A stretch of 64,000 nucleotides of DNA. Origin: Bombus terrestris. Its lineage: Eukaryota > Arthropoda > Insecta > Hymenoptera > Apidae. The notes below the pieces were generated by a model. The model had not been told where the DNA came from and did no database searches. It saw only the letters and a program-made list of their open reading frames with translations. The stretch lies in NCBI RefSeq assembly GCF_910591885.1, contig NC_063279.1, positions 11,842,001-11,906,000 on the forward strand, in the 5' to 3' direction. Below, piece by piece: positions 13,346 to 23,898 of the stretch (its first letter is position 1; every line of letters starts with the position of its first letter). A program made the position numbers and the translations under genes.

Positions 13346-16071
13346 GTCTTCTTTTCGAGATATATTACACCCTCAACGAACCCGGAGGTGGTTGGTGGCG
13401 ATTGTAGTAGGTGGTTGTAGGCGAGCAAGGTGCAGCCCTCTCGATCGGCCGTTGAACGTTTGCATGCACGTGCAATTAAGAATGGTCGAAGCCGGTAACG
13501 AGAATGAAAGGCAGATAGAGGCGACTGGACGACCGTTTGCGGGTTTAATAGTTCACTTCGTGGGACATCGTTCGTGCTTGATAGAGTCATTTCGAGAGAG
13601 AATGTCCTCGACGAAGATTCAATCGCGTGTTCTGTAACCGATCGGTGATTTCAATTGTCCCGATACTAAAATGATTCAGTTTATTGAACACGAATTTATT
13701 TGCTTTTTGAAAAGTTAACAGAATTGTTAATGGTGGCTGTTGGTACGTTGATATAAGTCAAAAGTTACGGGAAAAATTCAAGAAAAGTTACCATCTATGC
13801 ATACAATACCAGGAATACGTGTAGGAATAATAATATGCATTGCGTAAATTGGAATCATTTGGAATAATAAACTATTTCTTTCGTTGTATCGATTATATCG
13901 TAAAAATGCCACATCTTCAGTAACGAAGATACTTTCTGATATTCTCTGGCGATTTCGAAAGAGTCGTAAGGAAAGCTTCTTTCCCCCTGATCTTCAAAAC
14001 TGAAACTCAAAAATCGCCCTCGTCGTATGATCATGCGCAAGTAATTCCATAACACGAAAATTCAAGCAACTAATACAATACTTCCACAATTTCGATCAAT
14101 TTCACCGCAACGAAGCTCGCGCGTAAACGCGAGACGAGCGTGTTCCGCGGATCCAGGTAGCTTGTACGCGCGTGCAATTAAGAATGCTCTCTCCCTCGCC
14201 TCCTCGTGCAACGAGCAACGACGACAAGCTGAACTGGAAGAAATAGGGCCTCGAAGGCAGGAGATAGCATTAGGAAAAGGAGAGGATGCCACGAGAAGAA
14301 AGAAGGATGAAGGAGGAACGCGATGGTGCTGGCGAGAGTCGGTCCGATCCATCGATGACCGCTTATTTACAGAGAGGCAGAAGGAACACGACCGAGCTGT
14401 AGATGCGAGCCGTGGATAGGCTAGAAGTGCGCTGCAACCCTTTGCCCAATCTACCTCGGCATCTCGCCTTCTCTTACCTCGTTTCTTCTCGTCTCGCTTC
14501 TCTCGCTCGTGTACAACGAGAAAGTCCCGACGAGCCTCGCCCAAGCAGGCAATTAAAGCATCCGGGTAATTCGACGGACGATACGCGTGTCGTCTCGATT
14601 TCGAGGACAACCCACCTGGATGGTGTAGTCCGTTTTGTCCCGCCTTCCTGGCATATATCCGCGCGAAGGATCACCGGGGAAGAGAGAAACCACGGACGGA
14701 GATACGGTGATCGGAGGTGTCGATGCTTTGTCCAGACTCGTTTTACTGCTTGGCAACAGGATTTTACCGAAGTACAGGCATTTCTGCGGATTCGATGTGT
14801 ATAGGGTTGAATTTTGCGATGTCGAAGATCGTGGCTTTTGCAGCTTAATGTCTGTCAAATGTCTGTTTGTTCATATTTGAAGAGCACGGGTGAAAAACGC
14901 GATAAGTGGAATCTATCAGATTATTCCTTTCTTCGATTGTTTCGTATATTGATGCTGAGGATCGAAGCTGAAGCTCCTCTTGTCAGAAATAGCTGAAAAA
15001 GAATGAATGGAAATTTCAGGTATTTCAGGACTAAATATGTTTCAAGTAGAAAAACTTTTACGTCCGTTAATTTCGTTTTGAGATAGACTGTCGTTGAAGA
15101 AGGATGCAAGAAGGCGGAGCGAGAGAGCTTGAAAGATAAAGTAGTTAAACGACGAGGAACTTACGTAACCGTTCCATTTCTCACAACATTAACACATTAA
15201 TAAAACAAACTATGAATTCCTCGGTCTCACAAGCCGTCCAGTGGAAATCTTCTCACGGTACAACTTCCTCGATCCGTAAGTCAAATCCAAGATATACATC
15301 GAAATCGAAATTTTTCATTTAGTCGGATTCCACGTTTCAGCGTCGCGAGTCTGACGAACCTGAAACTTTCCAAATTATATTGTACAAAAAGCGTTTTCAG
15401 ATCCTACGAAAGCGTGCGCGTCGTTTCATAGGATGCCGTGGATAGGTAATAAGTCGAACAACCCCATGGTGTCGAACTTATCCCAGATTTCGATGCGAGA
15501 GTAGCCCCTTTCGCCGAGGAAGCGCCTCGTCGAATGGTGGGGACCTGCAGAGGCGTGCGAAGGGTGCAACGAGTGGGGTAGCTGGCAGAAGGATAGATAG
15601 ACGAATAAAGAAAGATAGGTGAAAGGAATAGCAGGGAGAAGGGAACAGAGGGTACGCAAAGGCTGGCGTGGCGAACGACCATTAGGGAGTCGAACGGCCA
15701 TAGAGACGCGTCGTTTAACGTGCGTGCCGGGCATTTCTTTTTCTTCTCGCTTTTTTCCGTCGCCCACCACTTCCGACTCCGCCGAGACAACGTTCCTTCC
15801 ACGTGGATCCGTCTTCACGGGCCATGGTCGTTTCTGAGGAATTTATAAACTATCATTGGAATTGGCTGAAAAAACGTAGGAATCTAATATTGAAATATAC
15901 GAGGATATTTATGGACGATACGTTATACTTCTATCGTTCTGTTATTTTATTTTATTTTATTTTTCCTTTTTATTAAGATCGACAAATTTGTTAGTGAGTT
16001 TTGTTTTGGCTGAAGTAAAGGAAGATTATTGTGCGGAGACATTGAATTGTTAGTTGCAATGGTATTTCCAT

Positions 16072-16118
16072 TTGATTGATAGAAGATAGATTGATAGAAG
16101 ATAGATAGAAGATTGATA
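16072..16118. repeat. Short GATAGAAGAT tandem repeat
   Basis: Three to four imperfect units of TTGATAGAAGATAGA lie just upstream of the acceptor of the first visible ush exon. The units contain repeated AGATAGA words. Confidence 0.75.
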
Positions 16119-16150
16119 GAAATTAAAGTAATGTTTCTTTATGGTTGCAG

Positions 16151-19100
16151 GGGAGGATGAGGAATGGAGCGACTCGGAGAAGACACCATCGGTGAGCAGC
16201 GGAGTGGAAGGCGGTGGATCGGCGGTTTCCAGCCCGATCGCGCCGATCGTCGAGGAGGAATCGAGTTTACCGCCACCACCGAGACTGAATCCCCCTTCCT
16301 CGTCCGTTGCGATCGCGAATTCGGCCGCTGAGGATATCAGATTGAGGCTCAGCGTGCTCCCCGAAGACGCTCGGAAACGACTGGCTAGTCTTACCGAAGA
16401 TATCGAGGTAAATATTAGGTTGTCCGAAAAGTGTCTTTCTTTTACAGTCCCGTCTGTTACAACAATGCATTTTTATACAAACATGAAACGTAATCTATCG
16501 AACGTTGTGATCTTTATTTTGATAGAACAAAATGGATCATACGTAACTCGATAAAATAATATAAAATGGAAAATGTTGTGCATCCATTGTTTCCTTATAA
16601 AACGAAAGAAACTTTTCGGACGACCTAATATTTAACATTTGATCAGTTTCGCGTAAAAATTGACAAACGATCTTATTCTCGATCGGTTCGCAAATATGAT
16701 GGTAAAGCTTGTGAGTTATTTTGAGATAAATAGTATCTCACTTCGTAAAGCTTAGGTCTCATACGTTTCCCGAGAAATATCTAAAACGAATAGAAGGCTA
16801 GAATTTTACTTGCTTAGTAAAAATTACCTTGTTCGTCTTGTGAAATTACTTACTCGGTAACTTCTCTTACAAAATTTGTAAATATTTGTCGCACAGGTTG
16901 CAAGAAGCTTAAGAGATCGACATGTCACCCCGAGATCCAATCAGACGCGAGAATCGAGTCCGAAAGACACGGACGAAGAGTCCAATCTGGTCATGGTCAA
17001 AGAAGAGGACTGTCAGCCGAGATCGTCGTCCTCTTCGTCGTCCTCGACAAGAAGACGGGAATCCATGTGCAGGCGAGACTCGGAGGACTCGTCGAGACGA
17101 TCGAATACAGACGATCCACCGACCGAGAAAAAGTTGAAACTCGACGATGAAGCTGCACCAAGACTGAGACTCAATCCTAGTCTGGCGACGGATCCAGCTC
17201 TTCGGCCCTCCGCTGTAGTCGCGCTCACCGTCAAACCGGAAAATACCTCGCCACCGAATCCTGTGCCACCCCTTCCGGCTGGACTTCAAAATGGTAATAT
17301 TAATTAATAAAACAATCTGCTGTAATACTGGTCTGTGTATTATTTCTATTATATCAAACCTGCTCATATTTCTCAACCGTACAAAATAATGAAAGAATCG
17401 CTTCAGAATTAATTCCATGATACCACGAGTGTCTTTCTATTTAGTCTTGAGATTAAACGTGTTTTTCTGCTCTCTTCGTAAGTTTTAAACTATTGGTTGT
17501 CGTAATGTCAAAATACCAAAGATATTAAAATATTACTTCTCGATAACTATACCTCTAGTTCTTTACAAAACACAGTTAATGTATCAGCTATTTTTGAAAT
17601 ACACAGAACTACAGACAGAATATGCAACTCACTCGAAGAAACTAACATTGCAGCAATCGCCTCAGGTCGTTTGTTCGTACTTCCAACCGATGGCAAGGAG
17701 ACGATCACTGTGGAGCCAGCCAGGCCAGCACCTCTCTTCTGTCCTCCATGCGGCATCCGTTTTAGCTCAGCGAGCACCCTCGAAGCGCATCGCACTTTCT
17801 ACTGTGCTCATCGTCCCCGACTCGAGGAAGACACCGCCAATGAAGAGGACGAGGAAAAGTCCAACAAATTCGAAGTGAGAAAAGCGTATGCCTGCCCTCA
17901 CTGCTCGTACAGCGCCGACAAGAAGGTCTCGTTGAACAGACACATGAGAATGCATGCTGCATCTCCTGCACCACCCACGATACCAACCGCTCCGACTACA
18001 GCTACTACTCCAGGAAGTGGCGCGGCAAATGCCTCGAATGGCTCCTTGAACGAAGAGGCGGAGAGATATTGCAGAAACTGCGATATTCGATTCAGCTCCC
18101 TGAAGACTTATAGAGCGCACAAGACGCATTATTGTAGTACTAGGCACGTGGTCAAAGATACGCCACCAGCAGCCACGGTAGCTTCCTCGTCGGTGAAAGC
18201 TTCGCCACCGACGAGCGCGAGTCCCGGTGAATCGCCGCCTCCGCAACCTTGTCTGGCGCTACCTACAAATCCTATTTTGATTGTACCGTACTCTTTGTTC
18301 CGAGGTGCTAGTGTCCTGGCAGCACCCACTTTGCCCGCGCCTGATACTGCGTGTTTTCTTCTTCCAAATGGTACGTGTTTTAATAATAGTTTATTTAGAT
18401 CTTCCAAGTTACTTGTATGCTTGCGATTAAAGTTTAAGAAACTGTTGTATTCGTTAAAATAAGTAGAGAAGTTTGTATCGTATCATGGTAGAAGAACTCC
18501 ATTTATTGAAAATCTTAATGAAGTTAAATTCGCGGCTTATGAATACATATACGAGTTAAAATTATGAATCACATACCCACGAAAATCCAAAAGCAATTCC
18601 AAGGATTAAACTGACAAGTCTCACTCTTTTGTAGGTCATCTTCAACCGATGACAAGAGGTCTGGCTACCACAGCACAGAACACCGTGGTCGAACCTTCAC
18701 CGGTTCTCCGAGCAGCGAACAAACCAACGACACCAGCGTCCGTCGTGGCATCGTCGACGTCGCCATCAGGTTCAGCGCCACTCGATTTGAGCGTTAGAAA
18801 GTCACCAGCTCATCAAGATGAAAAAGAGAACAGGGTATCGCCGGCACCCTCTTCTCTACCTCCACCACCTGGTAGTCCTAGATCAAGAGGAAGCGGAAGT
18901 CCTAGAGCAAGGTCCATTGGTTCTGCTCCTACGGCTACTGGAACCGTTGCACCTCCTCCGCCGACGGAACTCGCTCTCAGACTGGCTGAACTTCCACCAC
19001 CCCCTGTTCCTGGGGTTCTTGTGAAGCAAGGTGTCTCGAGGTAAGATACTCCGACGTTTTCACAATGTGACAATTTGTTTCATATAGTTAATGAAAATAA

Positions 19101-20639
19101 AATAGACGAAACTAAAATAGATTAAGATCAAAATACTAAAACGACGAAAGAACGATAAATTCTTTTTCTCTCGCTTGTATAATAAATAATATTTGAAATG
19201 TTTTAGTATTTTAACCTTAAATTGATCAGTTAAAAAACTGATAAGCAATTCGGCTTATTATATATAACTGATACGTAAAAGGAGCCAGGTGATCCGGAAA
19301 TTATAGAAAACTGTTCGATTTTCAGATGCAAAGAATGTAATATCGTGTTCTGTCGGCATGAGAACTTCGTCGCACATAAAAAGCATTATTGTCAGGCAAG
19401 AGAGACAACGGTCAGCAATAGTCCTCCACCACCTGGAACACCCTCGCCTCCTTTGGTGCAATTAATCTGTGCCGCGTGTGGTATCAAGTTCGCTTCTATG
19501 GATAATCTGGTAGCTCATCAAGCGTTTTACTGTCCCAAAAGGCCAGAACCTCAGGAACATCATTCGCGATGCTCCAAGTGCAAAGTTAGTATCGTTTCCT
19601 CTATATATATTCATTTTATCAAAACTTTCTCTAGATTTTTCTTCAATAAAAAATTAGTAGTATAATTTTCTATTAGATTTCAATTTAAAGAATATTCATT
19701 AATACTATATTTTTAATAATATTATATACATCTCTAAAGACTAAAAATTTAATATCCTTTTTTCAGACTATAATTGAACCTGGAGGCACCCATACCTGTA
19801 GCAGCGGACCGACTGGAGGTTGGAGATGTCCCGTTTGTGGTGCGGTTAGTCCAACAGCCGGAGCAGCTCAGCGTCACATGGATGCTCATCAAGGTGTCAA
19901 GGCCTTCAGGTGTACGATCTGTCGTTACAAAGGAAATACGTTACGGGGAATGAGAACGCACATCAAAATGCACTTTGAGAAACGTGGAACCGATCTACAG
20001 GTACAAAATTTTACAATTGTGGAGCTCATAATAAAAGCAACTTGTCAAATTTTTTCACTTTTCAGATAATCGACATTATGAAAATGTAATCTATACCCTG
20101 ATTTATTGATGTCCTTATGACTCGAACGATTTCTCCATATTGTACAAAAACAATTTTCAACTGGTAAATCCTTTGATAAGCTTATATTGTTTATTCGTCA
20201 TTTATAGGAAGAAAATTACATAACGTGCGTGCTCGACGACGAAACGGTTTTGCCGACTCCAGAACCAGCTCCAGCTACGACTCCTGAAGAAATCCCTGGT
20301 GAGGTGCAAGTAAATGGAAAAACCGAAGTTCGGAAGAGTCCTCAGCCACCTCCACCGCCACCACCGCCACCACCGACGGTAACCAACAAGGTGAAGCAAG
20401 AACGCGAGGACACTCCACCTCCCGAAGAAAGTTTGGATCCCAACAAAAGCGGCCCGCGTTACTGCAGGTCGTGCGACATCAGCTTCAATTACTTGAGCAC
20501 GTTCATTGCTCACAAGAAGTTCTACTGTTCGAGTCATGCCGGCGAGGCGAGCAACAATAATAATAATAATAATAATAATAATTCGAGCAGTCACGCGACG
20601 ACGCCTCCCAGCAACAGGACCGAGGCGTCGGTACTTTAA
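16151..20639 (+). CDS. ush: U-shaped / Friend-of-GATA zinc-finger cofactor (5' partial)
   Basis: FOG-family proteins bind GATA factors through zinc fingers and modulate transcription in the nucleus; in flies Ush acts in blood, heart and bristle development. Seven exons join in phase: 16151-16407, 16897-17293, 17654-18370, 18635-19040, 19326-19584, 19767-20000, 20208-20639, giving 899 visible residues. At least eight fingers are visible. The C2HC type typical of FOG includes CPPCGIRFSS..HRTFYC, CRNCDIRFSS..HKTHYC, CKECNIVF..HKKHYC, CAACGIKFAS..HQAFYC and the last, CRSCDISFNYLSTFIAHKKF. C2H2 fingers include CPHCSYS, CPVCGAVS and CTICRYKG. PLDLS at 18778-18792 matches the CtBP-binding motif. The last exon encodes polyPro and a run of ten Asn. 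The first exon enters in phase 1, so an upstream start exon is missing; FOG proteins usually begin MSRRKQ, and I could not find that in the window. Confidence 0.94.
16415..16628. mobile_element. Mariner-type MITE in a ush intron
   Basis: The element begins TTAGGTTGTCCGAAAAGT and ends in the near inverted complement ACTTTTCGGACGACCTAA, with a TA dinucleotide immediately outside each end. About 214 bp long with no transposase frame, it fits a non-autonomous Tc1/mariner-derived element. Its left end starts at intron position +8 after the donor at 16408. It supplies the sequence that makes the preceding ush exon appear to continue in frame for about 50 codons. Confidence 0.85.
20556..20583 (+). 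repeat. (AAT)n tract coding polyasparagine in ush
   Basis: Ten consecutive Asn codons, nearly all AAT, lie after the last zinc finger of ush. The uniform codon choice marks a microsatellite inside coding sequence, probably length-variable between related genomes. Confidence 0.9.
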
Positions 20640-21274
20640 AAAGACTCTCGACAACCTATGGGACTGTTAATTGTTGCCAGTTTATATATATAACATAATT
20701 GCCGACTATCCGATTTAGTTGTGTGATTTCTGTTAATCCAGGGAATTGTTTGTACTTATAAATTCAGTTATCCGACGTGTACATATACGCGGTGCGTGAA
20801 CGATCGTGAAGGAGAAGCTACGTTAAACGTAAGCTAGGATGTTAGTAGAAGTAAGAGGAAAGTTAGGCGATCGTGACGGCTGATTTGCTGTTTCGCTTTG
20901 GATCAATTAGGCAAAGATAAGATTGGATATTAGTGGGGAAAGTAAAATAGGATATACCAAAGTGAAACTGTGAAATGGATGTGTGTGTCCACGTATAAAA
21001 GGGATCGTGGTTGCAATTAGATTCACGGTGCAGCTGATTTTGTACGTCACGATCGACCGATACGAAAGGTGTGCAATCTCATGACTCTTCAATAATCTCG
21101 TAGTTGTAATTGATAATCGAAACATACCTAAGGAATTACGGAAAAGTAAACGATGAGTGTAAAATGTTGTACAGTAGCCAAGTAGAGTATTACGGTACGA
21201 TATAGTAATAATCCTAAATGATACCAATTTCCAGCTTGTGAAAACGCTAAGTTGCAATATGACATTTAATATAT

Positions 21275-21306
<32 letters not shown>

Positions 21307-22497
21307 AAAGATGATTTCATTGTCCATAAATCGCGCTCATAATCTCGGCGAGTAAATACGTTGATAACTGTATCCAGACTGCCATAAGAAAGAAAGATCG
21401 GAATCGTTTCCTATCATTTTGCCAACAGTCCCGAACGTATAACAAGCGAGAGAGTAAAAATAAATTAATAGTCCCTAGTATTTCTCTTCGAATTTCGGAT
21501 ACGGTGTAATTGGATCCTTACCAACGCATTTGCTTCATTACATTGCAATCAAATAAAGAAATAAAGCATCGCCTGTACTTGTATACAAGTAACGGATTCG
21601 TTGCGAGCGCGTAAATGTAAAAATTAGAATTAAGGCCAGTGTTACACGTATACGCAGCGTACTATTCATATCACATAACGAGTTCGTTAAAGGCATGAGT
21701 TTCTTCGCGTGTGAACGTTCGATGATGAGAGAAAGAATGAGAGAAAGAGAGAGCGAAAAGAAAAAATAAATATGCGAATGTTGTAATCCGAACGTTGTCC
21801 AACATTGAACGTTGGTGCAACGTATCCGAAAAATCTCAGTTATACAAAAATTGTTTTCATATTTCGGCGAATAGTATAGTCAGATAAAACGCGAATGTTC
21901 GCAAATACTTTTATAAAAGTAATTGTTATGTTATTTACAGGCCTCCTGCTAATTACTGTCTAAAGAAAAGCAAGATTCACAATATTCCATTACGAAATAA
22001 ATACGAAAGATTTAATAACACATAACGGAGAACCTACTTTATTGCTGAACATTTGTAAATCACTATCTGGTACTTCCACACAACAATTTGTTATACATTA
22101 TAAATTTGGTATATTATTATATGCCATATCGTCGAAAACGGTTCTTTTTCTAAACACCTATACACACACCTTCCTTTGTCACTTCGATGTCTAGGTTTAC
22201 TTTTTATTGTTTTTATTTTGATAGATAAATTTTACACATAAAATATATCTATATAAATATGTAATAAATATATAGACATAAATAAAATACTAAGATCCTT
22301 ATAACCCTTACTTCTATGTAGTGGGAAAAACACATAATACTTATATTTGAAAAATAATTTTAGTTAAGAAACAAAAAGACATATCGATTTTACTAACTAA
22401 ATTTATTTTACATCTTAGGAAATGTATTATGTTAACACCACTGATCACCAATTATTATTTTCTTTCAGTATAAAAAGATCTATATGTAATTAAATAA
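20640..22497. other. Convergent 3' regions of ush and Iwr1
   Basis: No coding exon is visible. The ush stop is followed by a long AT-rich region with candidate polyadenylation signals, including AATAAAGAAATAAAG near 21553-21567. On the opposite strand, Iwr1 must terminate in the right part; TTTATT words (AATAAA on the minus strand) occur near 22037 and 22402. A TA microsatellite lies near 21267-21306. Confidence 0.6.
21267..21306. repeat. (TA)n microsatellite
   Basis: A TA-rich run of about 40 bases in the presumed ush 3' untranslated region. Confidence 0.9.
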
Positions 22498-23566
22498 CTA
22501 TTCGGAATCTACTTCATTATTATTATACTCATCCGCATCTTCTGACACACATATACTAAAGTTATCATAATCATCATCATCGTCATCGTCATCGTCATTG
22601 TCGTCTTCCTCTAACTCTTTTATCATCCTTGCTTTATATTTTGCATACTTGTAACCAAAATTTTCTACAACAGCCTCGTCAATAGCATAAACAAAATCAT
22701 CTTCTTCAGATAAATCAGATTCCTCCTCTAATCTCATGTTCATAACAGCGTCTCTGATGTCATCTTCATTAATTGATCCTTCAGAATAACTAGAGTCAGG
22801 ATAATCATTTCTCCAATTTGACTCTGAATTAGAATCCTCTGAGTCATATTCAGCTTCGCAATAATCTCTATAACTATCATGAACGAGTTCTTGTTCGAAT
22901 GCATGTACAGATACTTCATCATCTAGGAACATATCGTTCTCAGATTGAACATAATATAAATCATATACATAATTATCATCCTGTAAAACATTATTTATAT
23001 TATGTAAGTAATTATGCATTGAAGTAACAAAAAAATTTTTTAAATATTGTTTACTTTTTCTATAGAATCCCTTTTTGCTATGGATTTTGAGTCCTCCACA
23101 TCTATTACTACTGTAGGAACATTTTTTTCGGAATTTTCACTATTAGAATTATCCAATGATCGGAAACAATTAACTACTTTGTAACGATTTTTTGCTGAAG
23201 CCTGTTTTGTTGCTTCTCTTAGTTTACTTAGAATCTGTTTTGAATCTATATGATGTTGTTTGAAATTAGCTTGTAATTCATCTTTCCCATAACTTTGAAT
23301 TAGATGTTCCACATTCTCATCCTGTCATCATAAAATAAATATTGACTTAATCTTAATATAACGTTCAGGTAACTAGAAATATTTCGCTTTTTAACACAAA
23401 CCTGTTCTTTTACAGTTCCGGCAAATTTAGCAAGTGTGGTTATAGGAACTGATAGTACATCTTCGGTATCTTCATCTTCCGCAATTTTTTGTCGTTTACA
23501 CGAAATTATCAAAGCATTTGATGGTTCATCATAATAACTACGTTTCACACGTAATATCGCTGCCAT
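22498..23566 (-). CDS. SLC7A6OS: Iwr1-family RNA polymerase II nuclear import protein
   Basis: Iwr1/SLC7A6OS proteins escort assembled RNA polymerase II into the nucleus. Three exons on the minus strand, 23566-23402, 23321-23055 and 22980-22498, join in phase 0 to give 304 residues. The start MAAILRVKRS followed by ALIISCKR matches the family's characteristic N-terminus (ILRVKRK..ALVLxCKR). The third exon opens with DDNYVYDLYYVQ, matching the conserved YVYDLYY segment, and continues through the SNWRNDYPDSS region and a long acidic tail with nine consecutive Asp. I chose the ATG at 23566 rather than one seven codons upstream because it gives the family N-terminus. The last intron is only 74 bp. 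The gene is head to head with the ZNF341-like gene, 332 bp apart. Confidence 0.92.
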
Positions 23567-23898
23567 TCTTATGTGTCCTTTGTACAAAAAGCTACTCTAA
23601 GAAAATATTCACACATGCACCTTCAAAATGCGTCCTATTCTAATCCATTTGACCAATCTTTACATTCATGCTACAAGCACACTACAAACAACTTGTCCTA
23701 TTCTGAGGTTAGAATCGTTTTCAGTAGTCGACATATCGATTATCATTCGCTGGCCTGGTCAGCAACAACGCTGGCAGGGCGTAGAAATTCTCGGTATGTT
23801 TTCAACTTGGAAATTGTTCATTTTCTTCATATTAAACGATTCATGAAAGTCTGATCGTTGATTTCGCTTAAAATGAAGCGTTAATATTATTGCAAAAC
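23567..23898. promoter_or_regulatory. Shared divergent promoter region of Iwr1 and ZNF341-like gene
   Basis: Only 332 bases separate the two start codons on opposite strands, so both core promoters must lie here or in the first exons. ATATCGAT at 23733-23740 resembles the DRE element (TATCGATA) common in insect housekeeping promoters. No TATA box is obvious. Sharing of elements is inferred from distance alone. Confidence 0.6.

Larger units (their letters stand above)
9111..16150. other. Non-coding region, probable intron 1 of ush
   Basis: About 7 kb immediately upstream of the first recognisable ush exon. Several GC-richer islands (10440-10760, 11500-12300, 13080-13640, 14060-14800 and 15400-15840) show overlapping open frames on both strands but no recognisable domain. 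They may be regulatory islands or untranslated exons. The segment includes GAA-rich and CCA repeats. The missing ush start exon was not found here by eye. Confidence 0.45.

Noticed and set aside
13083..13637. 184-codon plus-strand frame with an overlapping 161-codon minus-strand frame
   Set aside because: Both strands are open over the same GC-rich island, the centre is a CCA microsatellite, and no domain or plausible splice context is visible.
14062..14804. Several overlapping frames of 80-180 codons on both strands
   Set aside because: Mutually overlapping frames in GC-rich DNA with no recognisable protein features; treated as chance openness.
16141..16150. ATG at 16141 as the ush start codon
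   Set aside because: It lies before a clear TTGCAG splice acceptor and encodes only MVA before the exon, while FOG proteins start in a separate upstream exon.
20202..20654. 150-codon minus-strand frame opposite the last ush exon
   Set aside because: It is antisense to a well-supported coding exon, and its Ile and Trp/Arg runs are the complement of the ush polyAsn and polyPro tracts.
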